Assembly (NCBI GenBank): GCA_913774845.1 | Contig: CAJYJO010000032.1 | Coordinates: 1 to 51,441 of the forward strand | DNA: 51,441 bases | Direction of reading: 5' to 3' | From: an uncultured Microbacterium sp. | GTDB lineage: Bacteria > Actinomycetota > Actinomycetes > Actinomycetales > Microbacteriaceae | Part shown: positions 17,468 to 27,932 of the stretch, in pieces | How positions within the stretch are numbered: position 1 is the stretch's first letter | How the letters are laid out: every line of letters begins with the position of its first letter | Program-made: the position numbers and the translations under genes | Notes under the pieces: model-generated | Databases searched by the model: none | Seen by the model: only the letters and a program-made list of their open reading frames with translations | Told to the model about the DNA's origin: nothing

Positions 17468-18291
17468 GAAGCAAGATCGTCACCTACGGCGTCCTCACCG
17501 TCGGCGCGCTCGCCTTCCTGTTCCCGTTTTGGTACATGATCGTCGGCTCGCTGCAGACCAATCCCGACACCTCGATCGCGGGCGCGTTCCCGCACCCGTC
17601 GAATCTGACGACCGAGAATTACACCGCGATCGACGGGCGGATCAACCTGCTGCAGGGCCTGGCCAACTCGGGCATCTTCACCGGCGGCGTGATCCTCGGC
17701 ACGATCGTCTTCGGAGTGCTCGCCGGCTATGCGCTCGCGGTGCTGAAGTGGCGCGGGCGGTCGGCGGTGTTCGCGCTCGTGCTGCTCGTGCAGGTGATCC
17801 CGTTCCAGCTGCTGATGATCCCGCTGTACGTCATGATCGCCCGCGACTACGGCCTGAGCGACAGCTACCTCGGGATGATCCTGCCGTTCTTCATCAATTC
17901 CACGGCCGTGGTCATCTTCCGCCAGTACTTCCTGCAGCTGCCCAAGGAGCTCTTCGACGCCGCCCGCATCGACGGCGCCAACGAATTCCGGCTGCTGTGG
18001 AGCGTCGCGCTGCCACTCGTGCGTCCCGCGCTGCTCACGGCGGTGCTGCTGACCTTCATCGGACCGTGGAACGAGTTCCTCTGGCCGTTCCTCATCACGA
18101 AGGAAGCGGCGATGCAGCCGCTGGCGGTGTCGCTGGCGAACTTCATCTCCAACATCGCGGCATCCACCACCAACCCCTTCGGCGCGATGATGGCCGGCGC
18201 CGTCGTGCTCGCCGCCCCCGCGGTGGCGCTGTTCCTGATCTTCCAGCGCTACTTCACCTCGAACGACCTCGGATCCGGAGTGAAAGGATGA
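17464..18291 (+). CDS. ABC sugar importer permease (MalG type)
   Basis: 275 residues from a GTG overlapping the previous stop (GTGA). Six membrane segments; EAA motif ELFDAARIDGANEFRLLWSV; conserved FIGPWNEFLWPFLIT typical of MalG-type permeases. Pairs with the preceding permease. The stop lies within the first codons of the GH130 gene, so all these genes are translationally linked. Confidence 0.94.
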   Translation: MRSKIVTYGVLTVGALAFLFPFWYMIVGSLQTNPDTSIAGAFPHPSNLTTENYTAIDGRINLLQGLANSGIFTGGVILGTIVFGVLAGYALAVLKWRGRSAVFALVLLVQVIPFQLLMIPLYVMIARDYGLSDSYLGMILPFFINSTAVVIFRQYFLQLPKELFDAARIDGANEFRLLWSVALPLVRPALLTAVLLTFIGPWNEFLWPFLITKEAAMQPLAVSLANFISNIAASTTNPFGAMMAGAVVLAAPAVALFLIFQRYFTSNDLGSGVKG

Positions 18292-18293
18292 CA

Positions 18294-19361
18294 ATGACCC
18301 CCGAATCCCCCGTCCCCTACCGCCTCACGCGTATCGGGGTGGTGATGACCCCCGAGCCCGGCAACGCCGACGAGGCCGAGGGCGTGCTCAACCCGGCATC
18401 CGGCCGCGGACCCGACGGCCGGCTGTACCTGCTGCCCCGCCTCGTCGCCGAGGGCAACGTCTCACGCGTGGGGCTGGCCCGCGTCGTCGTCGAGGACGGC
18501 GTGCCCGTCGCGGTCGAGCGCGAGGGCGTGGTGCTGCAGCCCGACCGCGGCTGGGAGCGCGGCGTCGGCAACGCCGGCACCGAGGATCCCCGCACCACGT
18601 GGGTCGAGGCGCTCGGCCTGCACGTCATGACGTACGTGGCGTACGGCCCACTCGGTCCGCGTACCGCGGTGGCCGTCTCGCAGGACCTCCGCGAATGGCG
18701 GCGCCTGGGACCGGTGCTCTTCCGGTACCAGGACGACCTCGACATGGATCTCAACCTCTTCCACAACAAGGACACGGTCTTCTTCCCCGAGCCGGTCACG
18801 GCGCCCGACGGCACCGAGGCCTTCGCGGTCCTGCACCGCCCCATGTGGGACATCGGCGAGACCAAGCCCGGTCAGGGCGTGCGGGTACCGGCCGGCGTCG
18901 ACGACGAGCGGCAGTCGATCTGGATCAGTTATGTGCCCGTGGCATCCGTCCGCGAAGACCTCGCGAATCTCGTGCTCTGGGAGCAGCACCGCTTCGTGGC
19001 GGGTCCGCAGTTCCCGTTCGAGGAGGTCAAGATCGGCGGTGGGCCGCCCCCGCTGCGCATCCCCGAGGGCTGGCTCGTGCTGCACCACGGCGTGACCGGC
19101 ATGATCGACAGCGCGTTCTCGCAGCAGCAGAAGGTCAACTACGCCGCGGGAGCCCTGATCCTGGATGCCGCCGATCCCAGCCGCGTGATCGCCCGCACGC
19201 CCGAACCGCTGCTGGCACCCGAGACCGACGACGAGCGCAGTGGCATCGTGCCGAACGTCGTGTTCCCCACCGCGATCGAGGAGATCGACGGACGCCACTT
19301 CGTCTTCTACGGCATGGCCGACAGCAAGATCGGCGTCGCGCTGCTGGAGCGTACCGACTGA
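18294..19361 (+). CDS. Glycoside hydrolase family 130 protein (likely beta-mannoside phosphorylase)
   Basis: 355 residues, no signal peptide, so it acts in the cytoplasm on what the importer delivers. The five-bladed propeller of GH130 is indicated by GVLNPASGRGPDGRLYLLPR, NAGTEDPRTTW, FHNKDTVFFPE and PFEEVKIGGGPPP. Characterised GH130 enzymes phosphorolyse beta-1,4- or beta-1,2-linked mannosides, while a subgroup hydrolyses. Here phosphorolysis to mannose-1-phosphate is likely but not proven. Two ATGs compete: 18288 sits 2 nt after AAAGG, 18294 sits at a proper distance from it, so 18294 is chosen. Context: LacI, importer, secreted glycosidase-like partner. Confidence 0.9.
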   Translation: MTPESPVPYRLTRIGVVMTPEPGNADEAEGVLNPASGRGPDGRLYLLPRLVAEGNVSRVGLARVVVEDGVPVAVEREGVVLQPDRGWERGVGNAGTEDPRTTWVEALGLHVMTYVAYGPLGPRTAVAVSQDLREWRRLGPVLFRYQDDLDMDLNLFHNKDTVFFPEPVTAPDGTEAFAVLHRPMWDIGETKPGQGVRVPAGVDDERQSIWISYVPVASVREDLANLVLWEQHRFVAGPQFPFEEVKIGGGPPPLRIPEGWLVLHHGVTGMIDSAFSQQQKVNYAAGALILDAADPSRVIARTPEPLLAPETDDERSGIVPNVVFPTAIEEIDGRHFVFYGMADSKIGVALLERTD

Positions 19362-19368
19362 CCGTCGC

Positions 19369-19433
19369 GCCGCGCCCGCGGTCCTCGCGGCCCGGGCGCG
19401 GCATCCCCTCTCCGAGTGCCGGTCCTTCCGGCA
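19369..19433 (+). terminator. Hairpins between GH130 and the secreted protein gene
   Basis: 9-bp arms GCCGCGCCC (19369-19377) and GGGCGCGGC (19394-19402), then TGCCGG-TCCTT-CCGGCA (19417-19433). No T-tract; they may reduce rather than end read-through, or stabilise the upstream message. Confidence 0.45.
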
Positions 19434-19465
19434 TCCGGTCACCCCGCCATCGAAAGGATCCCCCC

Positions 19466-21466
19466 ATGAACGCACGATGGAGTGCGCGCGGCCTCGCCGT
19501 CCTCGGTGCCGTCGCCCTGGCGGTCCCGTTGACCGCCGCCCCCGCCACGGCGGCTCTGACCGTCGCGTCGGCGCCCGCGGAGACGCTGACCACCCTCGAC
19601 CACCTCGACTTCCTGCTCGACGAGGCCACCCCGCCGGCCAACGTCGCGGGCCACTCGACGTACCGCCAGGCGCAGGAGCCGACGCTGCTCGCCCCGTGGA
19701 CCTACGCCGACGCCCGGGACGGCGGCACCTTCCAACGCGTCGGCGGCGGCCCGCTCGACCCGGCGACCGGCGATTGGGGCCAAGGCGCCTACAACGCCGA
19801 CGACAACACCCGAGCCGCGGTCGTCTACCTGCGCCATTGGGAGCAGACCGGTGACGCCGACAGCCGGCAGAAGGCGTACGAGCTGCTGCGCACCGTCGCG
19901 TACCACCAGACCACCGAGGGTCCCTCGGCCGGCAACGTCGTGCTGTGGATGCAGCCGGACGGCGACCTCAACCCCTCCGCCGAACCGATCGAGCTGCCCG
20001 ACCCCTCCGACTCCGGTCCCAGCTATTGGACGGCCCGCACCGTCTGGGCCCTCGGCGAGGGCTACGCCGCCTTCTCCGACGACGACCCCGATTTCGCCGC
20101 GTTCCTCAAGGACCGCCTCGCCCTGTCGCGCGGAGCGATCGAGCGCGACGTGCTGTCGAGGTACGGCCAATACACCGAGGCCGACGGCAAGAAGGTGCCC
20201 GCCTGGCTCATCGTCGACGGGGCGGATGCCACGGCCGAGGCCGTCCTCGGACTCGCCGCCGCCGTCGAGGCGGGCGACGACAGCTCGGCCACCGCGGCGC
20301 GTCAGCTCGCCGAGGGCGTGGCCGCCATGGCATCCGGGAGCACCCGCCAGTGGCCCTACGGAGCCGTGCTGCCGTGGGCGCAGTCGCCCGCGATGTGGCA
20401 CGCCTGGGGCTCGCAGATGCCCGCGGCGCTCGCCGTGGCCGGCGATCTGTTCGACGACGACGCCCTCGTCGAGCCGGCGATCGCGGATGCCACCGGCTTC
20501 ACGACGACGCTGCTCACCGCCGGGGGGCCCGACAACGGCTGGTACCCCAGCCCCACCGATCGCGTGCAGATCGCGTACGGCGCGGACTCGCGCGTGCAGT
20601 CGCTGCTTGCCCTGGCCGACACCACCGGGTCAGCGGCCTTCGCGGAGCTCGCGGGTCTGCAAGCGGCGTGGTTCTTCGGGGCCAACCATGCGGGGGCGCG
20701 GATGTACGACCCGGCGACGGGCGTCACCTTCGACGGTCTCCAGCCCGACGGCACGGTCAACCGCAACAGCGGCGCGGAGTCGACCATCCACGGTCTCCTC
20801 ACCGCGCTCGCCCTCGATGCGCACCCTGAGGTCGCCGCGCGCGCGACGGCGCTGACCTCGGTCGAGTCGCGCGTCGGCCTGGAGTACGTCGAGGCCGAGG
20901 ATGCCGTCCGCACCGACGGCACGGTGTTCACCCCCGAGTCGTCCTGGACGGGAGAAGCGAGCTGGTCGGGCGAGGGGCTGACGCTCACGACCCGTCGGAG
21001 CGCGACGTGGGACATCGGCGACTCGGACACGCGGCGCTGGGTCGAACCGGTCGTGCGCACGGCCCCGGGGGAGAAGAGCCAGTCCGCCTGGCGCGGCGGC
21101 GGTCTGCTGTCCGTCGCCGGCCCCGAGCAGGGCATCTCTCCCACGCCCGGAGCGCTGCTTCCGTACGCGCTGACGGCCCCGGTGTCGGGTTCGGACGTCC
21201 GCGTGGATGTCGTGCGCGGCGACCTCACCCTGGACGGACTCATCGTGCGTCCGTGGATCTCGCGCCTGGTGCTCGGCGGCGACGGTCGCGGCGAACTCGT
21301 GCACTCCAGCGCGATCGCCCCGCAGCGCACCACCATCGGCGCCGAGGGCGTCGACACGACGGTGAACGTCTACGACGACGCGGGTTCCCGGCTCCGCACC
21401 ATCTCGACGACGGGCGTGGTCTCGGTGGTCCTCCCCGCCGGCGGGTTCGCCATCGCCGAGGGCTGA
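19466..21466 (+). CDS. Secreted six-hairpin (alpha/alpha)-type glycosidase-like protein with C-terminal carbohydrate-binding-like domain
   Basis: 666 residues with a Sec signal peptide (about 1-30, ending AATAA-like). Residues about 45-470 are helical with motifs recalling (alpha/alpha)6 glycosidases: [36 protein letters not shown], and [17 protein letters not shown] near the end. Acidic residues in ADDN and GAES are candidate catalytic or sugar-binding groups. The remainder starts [10 protein letters not shown], like CBM6/35-type beta sandwiches. I know similar secreted actinobacterial proteins but no assigned family or activity. As last gene of the operon it probably releases or trims the oligosaccharide outside the cell. 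AAAGGA lies 9 nt before the ATG. Confidence 0.75.
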   Translation: MNARWSARGLAVLGAVALAVPLTAAPATAALTVASAPAETLTTLDHLDFLLDEATPPANVAGHSTYRQAQEPTLLAPWTYADARDGGTFQRVGGGPLDPATGDWGQGAYNADDNTRAAVVYLRHWEQTGDADSRQKAYELLRTVAYHQTTEGPSAGNVVLWMQPDGDLNPSAEPIELPDPSDSGPSYWTARTVWALGEGYAAFSDDDPDFAAFLKDRLALSRGAIERDVLSRYGQYTEADGKKVPAWLIVDGADATAEAVLGLAAAVEAGDDSSATAARQLAEGVAAMASGSTRQWPYGAVLPWAQSPAMWHAWGSQMPAALAVAGDLFDDDALVEPAIADATGFTTTLLTAGGPDNGWYPSPTDRVQIAYGADSRVQSLLALADTTGSAAFAELAGLQAAWFFGANHAGARMYDPATGVTFDGLQPDGTVNRNSGAESTIHGLLTALALDAHPEVAARATALTSVESRVGLEYVEAEDAVRTDGTVFTPESSWTGEASWSGEGLTLTTRRSATWDIGDSDTRRWVEPVVRTAPGEKSQSAWRGGGLLSVAGPEQGISPTPGALLPYALTAPVSGSDVRVDVVRGDLTLDGLIVRPWISRLVLGGDGRGELVHSSAIAPQRTTIGAEGVDTTVNVYDDAGSRLRTISTTGVVSVVLPAGGFAIAEG

Positions 21467-21579
21467 GTCGCTCGGCGCCGGTCGTGTCCCCGGCCCGGCC
21501 GGCGCCGGCGCATCCCCTCCGCACCGCCGTGTCCGATTTCCGCCAGCCGATGTCGGTGGTCGGTGGCAGGGTGGATGCC

Positions 21580-23229
21580 ATGACCCCCACCGCCGTCGAT
21601 GCTCCGGGCTTCTCCGAGCGCTACCGCGTCATCCAGTCGCGCGATCGACGCTTCGACGGGCAGTTCGTCACCGCGGTCCGCTCCACCGGCATCTATTGCC
21701 GCCCGAGCTGTCCCGCGCGCACGCCGAAAGAAGAGAACGTCACGTTCTACGCGACCTCCGCCGCGGCGCACGAGGCGGGCTACCGCGCCTGCAAGAGGTG
21801 TCTGCCCGAGGCCGCCCCCGGCTCTCCCCAATGGGACGTGCGCGGAGACGTCGTCGCCCGCGCCATGCGCCTCATCGCCGACGGCGTCGTCGACCGCGAG
21901 GGCGTCCCGGGCCTGTCCCGGCGGCTCGGCTACTCCGCCCGCCACCTCACGCGCCTCCTCGTCGCCGAGCTCGGCGCCGGGCCCCTCGCCCTCGCGCGGG
22001 CACACCGCGCCCATACCGCTCGTGCGCTGCTCGTCGGCACCGACCTGTCCTCGGCCGACGTGGCCTTCTCCGCCGGGTTCCACAGCATCCGTCAATTCAC
22101 CGAGACCATCGGCGAGGTGTTCGGCATGCCTCCGCGCGAGCTGCGGGCGCGTCGCTCGCGAGTGGCCGGAGCCCCGGCGTCCGCCGGTGAGATCGATCTG
22201 GCGCTCCCGGTGCGCGGCCCCGTCGACACGGTGGGGCTGTTCGGCTGGATGCGCGCGCACGCCATCCCCGGCGTCGAGGTCGGCGATGACCGCTCCTTCG
22301 CCCGCGTCGTGAGCCTGCCCGGCGGAGCGGCCTGGTTCGAGGTGCGCCTCGCCGACGACGGCCGCCTCCGGCTCCGCGCCCGTCTGGCAGCGCTCGCCGA
22401 CCTCGGAACGCTCATCGCGCGCGTGCGTCGGCTCTTCGATCTCGACGCCGATCCGCTGGCGATCGACGAGGCTCTCGCACGGCATCCCGAGCTGGCGCCC
22501 GCGGTCGCGGCGATCCCCGGCGTGCGCGTGCCGGGGGCGATCGACGCGGGGGAGATGCTGCTGCGCGCCATGATCGGTCAGCAGATCAGCGTCGCCTCCG
22601 CTCGCACCATGCAGGGTCGTCTCGCCGCGCAGCTCGGCGAGACGGTGGGGGTGGGCCCTCAGCCGATGACGCTCTTCCCGGGGCCCGCCGTCATCGCCGA
22701 GCGCGGGCTCGAGGTGCTGCGTGGGCCCGCCGCGCGCATGCGGGCGATCGTCGAGGCGGCCGCGGCCCTGGCCGAGGGCTCGCTCGAGCTGGGGCCGGGC
22801 GACGACGGCCCCGAGCAACGCGCACGACTGCTCTCGATGCGCGGCATCGGTCCCTGGACCGCCGACTACGTCCGCATGCGCGTGCTGGGCGACCCCGACG
22901 TGCTGCTCCCGGGAGACGTCGCCGCCCGAGCCGGGGCCGCGGCACTCGGGCTGCCGTCCGATCCTGTCGGCTTCACGGCGTGGTCGCAGAAGCTCGCGCC
23001 CTGGCGCAGCTACGCGATGGCGCACTACTGGTACGCCGCCCCGGTGACCCAGGCGTGGCGTTCCCCGGCCGAGACCGCCGCGGCGGCCTCCGTCGCATCC
23101 GGGCGGCCCGACGCGTCGAGCGAGCGGCCCCGCACGCCGGCGTCCCGTCGTCGACGCGCCCCGATCGACGTCGTATCGAGCGATGTCAGCGCCGAACTTC
23201 CCGAATCCGAAAGCGAGGACCGCTCATGA
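21580..23229 (+). CDS. alkA: Ada-like regulator fused to 3-methyladenine DNA glycosylase (AdaA-AlkA)
   Basis: 549 residues. Order: zinc domain with Cys40, Cys44, Cys71 and Cys74 (YCRPSC and CKRC), the counterpart of E. coli Ada 38/42/69/72, so Cys40 should accept methyl groups from phosphotriesters; an AraC-type helix-turn-helix (about 85-190, [20 protein letters not shown]); then the AlkA glycosylase domain with the helix-hairpin-helix [11 protein letters not shown] (about 420-430) and catalytic Asp446 in LLPGDVA, followed by [13 protein letters not shown]. It senses methylation, activates transcription and excises alkylated bases. A Ser/Arg-rich tail of about 45 residues is extra. Start at 21580 by the GGGTGG before it; an in-frame ATG exists at 21550. 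Confidence 0.94.
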   Translation: MTPTAVDAPGFSERYRVIQSRDRRFDGQFVTAVRSTGIYCRPSCPARTPKEENVTFYATSAAAHEAGYRACKRCLPEAAPGSPQWDVRGDVVARAMRLIADGVVDREGVPGLSRRLGYSARHLTRLLVAELGAGPLALARAHRAHTARALLVGTDLSSADVAFSAGFHSIRQFTETIGEVFGMPPRELRARRSRVAGAPASAGEIDLALPVRGPVDTVGLFGWMRAHAIPGVEVGDDRSFARVVSLPGGAAWFEVRLADDGRLRLRARLAALADLGTLIARVRRLFDLDADPLAIDEALARHPELAPAVAAIPGVRVPGAIDAGEMLLRAMIGQQISVASARTMQGRLAAQLGETVGVGPQPMTLFPGPAVIAERGLEVLRGPAARMRAIVEAAAALAEGSLELGPGDDGPEQRARLLSMRGIGPWTADYVRMRVLGDPDVLLPGDVAARAGAAALGLPSDPVGFTAWSQKLAPWRSYAMAHYWYAAPVTQAWRSPAETAAAASVASGRPDASSERPRTPASRRRRAPIDVVSSDVSAELPESESEDRS

Positions 23230-23759
23230 CCACGGCCACCCTGCAGTTCGTCGACACCCCCGACGGCGCCTTCGCGATCCTCGCCGACCAATCGGACCTC
23301 GTCCTTGTGTCGGGATGGACGAGCGACCCCGACGCGGTGCTCGCCCGACTCGCACCCGCGCGCCGGCCACGCCAGGTCGTCGCGGGCGAGACCACGGCGT
23401 CCGAGGCGGTGCGCGCCTACTACGACGGCGACCCGACGGCGATCGACGAGGTCCGGGTCGCCCAGAGCGGGACCGCCCTGCAACTCGCCGGGTGGGAGGC
23501 CCTGCGCCGCATCGCTCCCGGCGCACCGCTCACCTACACCGGCTTCGCCGCCGCCCTGGGCTCTCCCTCGGCGGTGCGGGCGGCGGCATCCATCTGCGCT
23601 CGCAACGCGGTTGCGCTGTTCGTGCCGTGCCACCGCGTGCTGCGCGGCGACGGCACGATGGGCGGCTTCGCCTGGGGCGTCGGGGTGAAGCGGAGCCTGC
23701 TCGCCCGTGAAGCCACGAGCGCCACGACACTCTTGCCCCCAGCGTTCTCCCAGGGATAG
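23226..23759 (+). CDS. ogt: Methylated-DNA--protein-cysteine S-methyltransferase
   Basis: 177 residues, translationally coupled to the Ada-AlkA gene by ATGA. The suicide acceptor is Cys135 in [16 protein letters not shown]; the DNA-binding helix region is [20 protein letters not shown]. Removes methyl groups from O6-methylguanine by irreversible transfer to itself. In E. coli Ada this domain is part of the same polypeptide; here it is a separate gene next to an Ada half fused to AlkA, so the pair covers methylphosphotriester, N3-methyladenine and O6-methylguanine damage. Confidence 0.96.
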   Translation: MTTATLQFVDTPDGAFAILADQSDLVLVSGWTSDPDAVLARLAPARRPRQVVAGETTASEAVRAYYDGDPTAIDEVRVAQSGTALQLAGWEALRRIAPGAPLTYTGFAAALGSPSAVRAAASICARNAVALFVPCHRVLRGDGTMGGFAWGVGVKRSLLAREATSATTLLPPAFSQG

Positions 23760-23762
23760 TCT
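23733..23762 (+). promoter_or_regulatory. Promoter of the leader ORF and ABC exporter operon
   Basis: TTGCCC (23733-23738), 18 bp, TAGTCT (23757-23762); the -10 overlaps the stop codon of the preceding gene. Transcription would start near 23769, leaving a 5' leader of about 230 nt before the first exporter gene. Confidence 0.55.
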
Positions 23763-23813
23763 GGAGGGCTGCCGTCCCCCCGGCGGAAGCTCTCAACGAT
23801 CAAGGAGGATGCC

Positions 23814-23888
23814 ATGGACCACGACGACGCCCCCGTCGCCCCGGTCGCCGCGCCCTCCGTCGCCGCGCGTCCCCGCCGACGTTCCTAG
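23814..23888 (+). CDS. 24-residue leader peptide ORF upstream of the ABC exporter
   Basis: ATG at 23814 preceded by an excellent AAGGAGG (23802-23808) at 5-nt spacing; stop TAG at 23886-23888. The peptide begins MDHDDAPVAPVAAPSV and ends ARPRRRS, acidic then basic. The ribosome binding site is better than that of the exporter genes, which argues that it is translated. Short hairpins follow (GCGC-TTCG-GCGC near 23902; GCGCC/GGCGC, 23964-23980). Leader peptides with attenuation precede some multidrug ABC exporters (for example bmrBCD of Bacillus). A degraded gene start is the alternative. Confidence 0.5.
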   Translation: MDHDDAPVAPVAAPSVAARPRRRS

Positions 23889-24002
23889 GCATCGCGTCCG
23901 CGCTTCGGCGCCCGCTCTCCGCCTTCACCGACGACACCCGTCGCGCCTTCGGCTCCCCTCTCCGCGCCCGATCCCGGCGCCCGCTTCGACCCCACGAGGA
24001 TC

Positions 24003-25862
24003 ATGACCAGCTCTCCGCCCTCAGCCCGCCTCTCCACGCCACGCGCTCTCGCGCGCCTGCTGCCCATCGCGCGTCCCGTGCTGCCGCGACTCATCGCCGG
24101 CGCCGTCACCGCGCTCGTCGCGAGCCTGCTTGCCCTGGCGATCCCCCTCGTGCTCGAGCAGATCGTCGCCGGCCCGATCGCGTCCCTCGACCCCGCCGCT
24201 CTCGTGTGGGGCTCGCTCGCGGTGCTCGGCCTCGGCCTCGCCGAAGCCGCGATGGTGTGGCTGCGCCGCTGGTTCGTCCTCGCGCCGGCGACCAAGGTCG
24301 AGTACGACCTGCGGCAGTCGTTCTACTCGCGTCTGCAGCGCCTGCCGGTCGCCTTCCACGACCGCTGGCAGTCGGGCCAGTTGCTCTCGCGCATGATGCA
24401 GGACATCAGCATGCTCCGCCGGTGGCTTGCCTTCGGCGTGATCCTGCTCGTCGTCAACCTCCTCACGATCGTGATCGGCGCTGTGCTGCTGTTCCGCTGG
24501 CACTGGCTGCTCGGGGCGCTGTTCCTCGCGACGTCGGCGCCGGTGATCTACGTCGGCTTCCGCTTCGAGAAGCGCTACGGCGCTCTGACGCGTCAGAGCC
24601 AGGACCAGGCGGGCGACCTCGCCACCTCCGTCGAGGAGAGCGTCCACGGCATCCGCGTTCTCAAGGCCTTCGGTCGCGGCGCGCACGCGCTGAAGAAGTT
24701 CACCCGTCAGGCCGAGTCACTGCGCGAGACCGAGATCGACAAGGCCCGGGCGATCGGATGGATCTGGTTCTGGCTCGTGCTGCTGCCCGACATCGCCTTC
24801 GCGGTATGCCTCGGCGCCGGCATCGTGCTCACCCAGCTCGGGCAGCTCCAGGTGGCCGAGCTCGTCGCCTTCTTCGCGATGGCGACTGTGCTGCGCTGGC
24901 CGATGGAGTCCATCGGCTTCCTCTTCTCGTTCCTCCTCGACGCCCGGACTGCGACCGACCGCATCTTCGAGGTGTTCGACGAGCAGAACACGATCGTCGA
25001 CCCCGAGAACCCGCGCACGATCGCCCAGCCGCGCGGCGAGCTCGCCTTCGAGGACGCGCACTTCCGATACCAGGATGCCGCTGACACCGAGCGCGACCTG
25101 CTCGACGGCGTCGACCTGGTGCTGCGTCCCGGCGAGACGATGGCCCTCGTCGGTCTGACCGGCTCGGGGAAGACCACTCTCACGACCCTTCCCGGTCGTC
25201 TCTACGACGTCACGGCCGGCCGCGTGCTCCTGGACGGCGTCGACGTGCGCGACCTGAGCCTGGCGGAGCTGCGCCGTCACGTCGGCATGGCGTTCGAGGA
25301 CGCCACGCTGTTCTCCCAGACCGTGCGCGACAACGTCCTGCTGGGTCGTGAGGACCTCGAACCCGGGTCGCCCGATGCGGAGGAGATCCTCCGCGAAGCG
25401 CTCCAGGTCGCCCAGGCGCACTTCGTGTACGACCTGCCCGACGGCCTCGACACCGTCATCGGGGAGGAGGGGCTCAGCCTTTCGGGCGGCCAGCGTCAGC
25501 GTCTCGCTCTCGCGCGCGCGGTGGCCGCGCGTCCGGCGGTGCTCGTGCTCGACGACCCGCTCTCCGCGCTCGACGTCGACACCGAAGCCCTCGTGGAAGA
25601 CGCGCTCCGCGAGGTGCTGAGCGAGACGACCGCGCTCGTCGTCGCGCACCGTCCGTCGACCGTCACCCTCGCCGACCGGGTCGCACTGCTGGAGGACGGC
25701 CGGATCACCGCGGTCGGCACCCATTCCGATCTGCTGCGCGACAGCGCGCACTACCGCTACGTCATCTCGAGCCTCGAAGAGGCCGAGCGGCAGGCGCGCA
25801 CGGGGGCGATCCCCGTCATCGCCGACGACGAGGCCCTCACCGAGAAGGAGGCGACCCGATGA
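24003..25862 (+). CDS. Heterodimeric ABC exporter subunit 1 (permease-ATPase fusion, degenerate Walker B)
   Basis: 619 residues: six membrane segments (about 15-310), then the ATPase domain. Walker [10 protein letters not shown] with Lys390, signature LSGGQ around 493-497, Walker [12 protein letters not shown] with Asp518 where the catalytic Glu normally stands, and H-loop VVAHRPST. The Glu-to-Asp change marks the degenerate half of an asymmetric exporter such as TM287/288 or BmrCD. The stop overlaps the start of the second subunit (ATGA). Substrate unknown: drugs, lipids and peptides are all possible. Confidence 0.93.
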   Translation: MTSSPPSARLSTPRALARLLPIARPVLPRLIAGAVTALVASLLALAIPLVLEQIVAGPIASLDPAALVWGSLAVLGLGLAEAAMVWLRRWFVLAPATKVEYDLRQSFYSRLQRLPVAFHDRWQSGQLLSRMMQDISMLRRWLAFGVILLVVNLLTIVIGAVLLFRWHWLLGALFLATSAPVIYVGFRFEKRYGALTRQSQDQAGDLATSVEESVHGIRVLKAFGRGAHALKKFTRQAESLRETEIDKARAIGWIWFWLVLLPDIAFAVCLGAGIVLTQLGQLQVAELVAFFAMATVLRWPMESIGFLFSFLLDARTATDRIFEVFDEQNTIVDPENPRTIAQPRGELAFEDAHFRYQDAADTERDLLDGVDLVLRPGETMALVGLTGSGKTTLTTLPGRLYDVTAGRVLLDGVDVRDLSLAELRRHVGMAFEDATLFSQTVRDNVLLGREDLEPGSPDAEEILREALQVAQAHFVYDLPDGLDTVIGEEGLSLSGGQRQRLALARAVAARPAVLVLDDPLSALDVDTEALVEDALREVLSETTALVVAHRPSTVTLADRVALLEDGRITAVGTHSDLLRDSAHYRYVISSLEEAERQARTGAIPVIADDEALTEKEATR

Positions 25863-27676
25863 CCACCGCGACCGTCTCCGGTACGAGCGGCGAAGACCGC
25901 TCCGACTACACCCGCGAAGAGAGCCGCGCGATCCGTCAGCGCTCGCTGCGCCTGCTCGCCTCGCTCGTGTCGCCCCTGCGCTGGCAGCTCGTGCTCGCGG
26001 CCGCCGTGCTCGTCGTGTCGACCGCGCTGCGCGTCGCCGGCCCGGCGCTCATTGCGTTCGGCATCGACAACGCCCTGCCCGCGGTCATCGAACGCAGCGA
26101 CTGGATGCCGACGATCGGCGTCGTCGGCATCTACCTGCTCGCGGGAATCGGTGGCGCGGTGCTGATCGGCTGGTACGTCGTCGTGGCGGCGCGATTGACG
26201 CAGGCGGTCATGCTCGACCTGCGCAAGCGCATCTTCCTGCACACGCAGAAGCTCAGCCTCGAGTTCCACGAGTCCTACACCTCGGGGCGCATCATCTCGC
26301 GGCAGACCAGTGACCTCGACACCATCCGCGAGCTGCTCGACGGCGGTCTGAACGAGCTCGTCTCGGGGGTGCTCTACGGTCTGTTCACCCTCGGCGCGCT
26401 CTTCCTCATCGACTGGCAGTCGGGGCTCATCCTGACCGTCATGGGCATCCCGATGTACCTGCTCATGCGGTGGTTCTACACGCGCTCGCAGATCATCTAC
26501 CGCGAGTCGCGCGTCATCAGCGCGCAGGTGATCGTGAAGTTCGTCGAGACCATGACCGGCGTCCGCGCGGTCAAGGCGTTCCGTAAGGAACCGCGCAACG
26601 ACGAGGAGTTCGGCGCGCTCGCCGGGGCCTACCGCGACGTGAACATGCGATCGATCAAGCTGTTCGGCACCTTCGAGCCCGGCATCATGGCGGTGGCCGC
26701 GGTGTCGGTCGCCGTCGTGCTGCTCTGGGGCGGCGGCCGTGTCATCGCCGGGCCGCTCGAGATCGGTGTGCTGACGGCGGCGGTACTGTACGTGCGCAAC
26801 TTCTTCTCACCGCTGCAGGAGGTCGCGTTCTTCCTGAACTCGTATCAGTCCGCCACGGCGGCGCTCGAGAAGGTGTCGGGCGTCCTCGAGGAGGAGCCGA
26901 CCGTCCCCGACCCCACCGACCCGGTCGACCTGTGGTCGGCGAAGGGCCACGTCCGTTTCGACGACGTCACGTTCGGCTACTCCGAGGACCGCGTCATCCT
27001 GCCGCACTTCTCCCTCGACCTGCCCGCGGGGCAGACGGTGGCGCTGGTGGGCACGACAGGGGCCGGCAAGTCGACGCTCGCGAAGCTCGTCTCGCGCTTC
27101 TACGACCCGTCGAAGGGTGCCGTCACCCTCGACGACGTCGACCTGCGCCGCCTGCACCCGAAGGATCTCCGCCGGGCCATCGTGATGGTCACCCAGGAGG
27201 CCTACCTGTTCAGCGGCACGGTCGCCGACAACATCGCACTCGGTAAGCCCGACGCGACGATGGACGAGATCCGCGCCGCCGCGCGAGCGGTGGGGGCCGA
27301 CGGCTTCATCCAGAAGCTGCCCGACGGGTACGACACCGACGTCAACAAGCGCGGCGGTCGCGTCTCGGCCGGACAGCGCCAGCTGATCTCGTTCGCGCGC
27401 GCGTTCCTCGCCGACCCGGCGGTGCTCATCCTCGACGAGGCGACCGCGTCGCTCGATATTCCGAGCGAACGCCTCATCCAGGAGGCGCTGCAGACGCTCC
27501 TCGCCGACCGCACCGCGATCATCATCGCCCACCGCCTGTCGACGGTGGCGATCGCCGATCGCGTGCTCGTCATGGAGCACGGCCGCATCATCGAGGACGA
27601 CACCCCCGCCGCCCTCATCGCAGGCACGGGCAAGTTCGCCCAGTTGCACGCCGCCTGGCGCGAGTCGCTGGTCTGA
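25859..27676 (+). CDS. Heterodimeric ABC exporter subunit 2 (catalytic Walker B)
   Basis: 605 residues: six membrane segments (about 45-335), ATPase domain with Walker [10 protein letters not shown] (Lys404), a deviant signature VSAGQ (about 502-506), canonical Walker [12 protein letters not shown] with Glu527, and H-loop IIAHRLST. The deviant signature pairs across the dimer with the deviant Walker B of subunit 1, so the two defects fall in the same ATP site while the other site is intact. A strong hairpin follows 4 nt after the stop. Confidence 0.94.
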   Translation: MTTATVSGTSGEDRSDYTREESRAIRQRSLRLLASLVSPLRWQLVLAAAVLVVSTALRVAGPALIAFGIDNALPAVIERSDWMPTIGVVGIYLLAGIGGAVLIGWYVVVAARLTQAVMLDLRKRIFLHTQKLSLEFHESYTSGRIISRQTSDLDTIRELLDGGLNELVSGVLYGLFTLGALFLIDWQSGLILTVMGIPMYLLMRWFYTRSQIIYRESRVISAQVIVKFVETMTGVRAVKAFRKEPRNDEEFGALAGAYRDVNMRSIKLFGTFEPGIMAVAAVSVAVVLLWGGGRVIAGPLEIGVLTAAVLYVRNFFSPLQEVAFFLNSYQSATAALEKVSGVLEEEPTVPDPTDPVDLWSAKGHVRFDDVTFGYSEDRVILPHFSLDLPAGQTVALVGTTGAGKSTLAKLVSRFYDPSKGAVTLDDVDLRRLHPKDLRRAIVMVTQEAYLFSGTVADNIALGKPDATMDEIRAAARAVGADGFIQKLPDGYDTDVNKRGGRVSAGQRQLISFARAFLADPAVLILDEATASLDIPSERLIQEALQTLLADRTAIIIAHRLSTVAIADRVLVMEHGRIIEDDTPAALIAGTGKFAQLHAAWRESLV

Positions 27677-27680
27677 CATC

Positions 27681-27718
27681 GGATGCCACGTCCCCCCCCG
27701 CGGGGGTGCGTGGCATCC
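27681..27718 (+). terminator. Terminator after the ABC exporter operon
   Basis: 10-bp arms GGATGCCACG (27681-27690) and CGTGGCATCC (27709-27718) around an inner C-run/G-run pairing. The arms are built on the genome's abundant GGATGCC word. Confidence 0.8.
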
Positions 27719-27775
27719 GTGCTTCTGCCGGCCGACCGAGCGCCGCCGCCCGGTCGGCAACGAATGAGGACGAGT

Positions 27776-27820
27776 GCAACAGATTCGGATGCGGTCGTGG
27801 CTTTGATCCGAATCCGTTGC
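27776..27820. repeat. AACAGATTCGGAT palindrome 1
   Basis: Arms GCAACAGATTCGGAT (27776-27790) and ATCCGAATCCGTTGC (27806-27820), one mismatch. A further inverted core CCGAATCTGTT lies at 27827. The 354-bp gap 27677-28030 holds only the terminator and these palindromes. Confidence 0.8.
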
Positions 27821-27932
27821 TACACGCCGAATCTGTTCGCATGCGTCGGGGCTGATCCCGGCCGCCGCGGAGCGGGGTGGGCGTGCTCCGCTTCGCGCGG
27901 CCGCAGGCCGCGCGGGCAACAGATCCGGAGTT

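Noticed and set aside
23814-24002. Frameshifted start of the ABC exporter gene
   Set aside because: No frame joins the 24-codon ORF to the exporter N-terminus with sensible protein sequence, and the exporter is full length from 24003.
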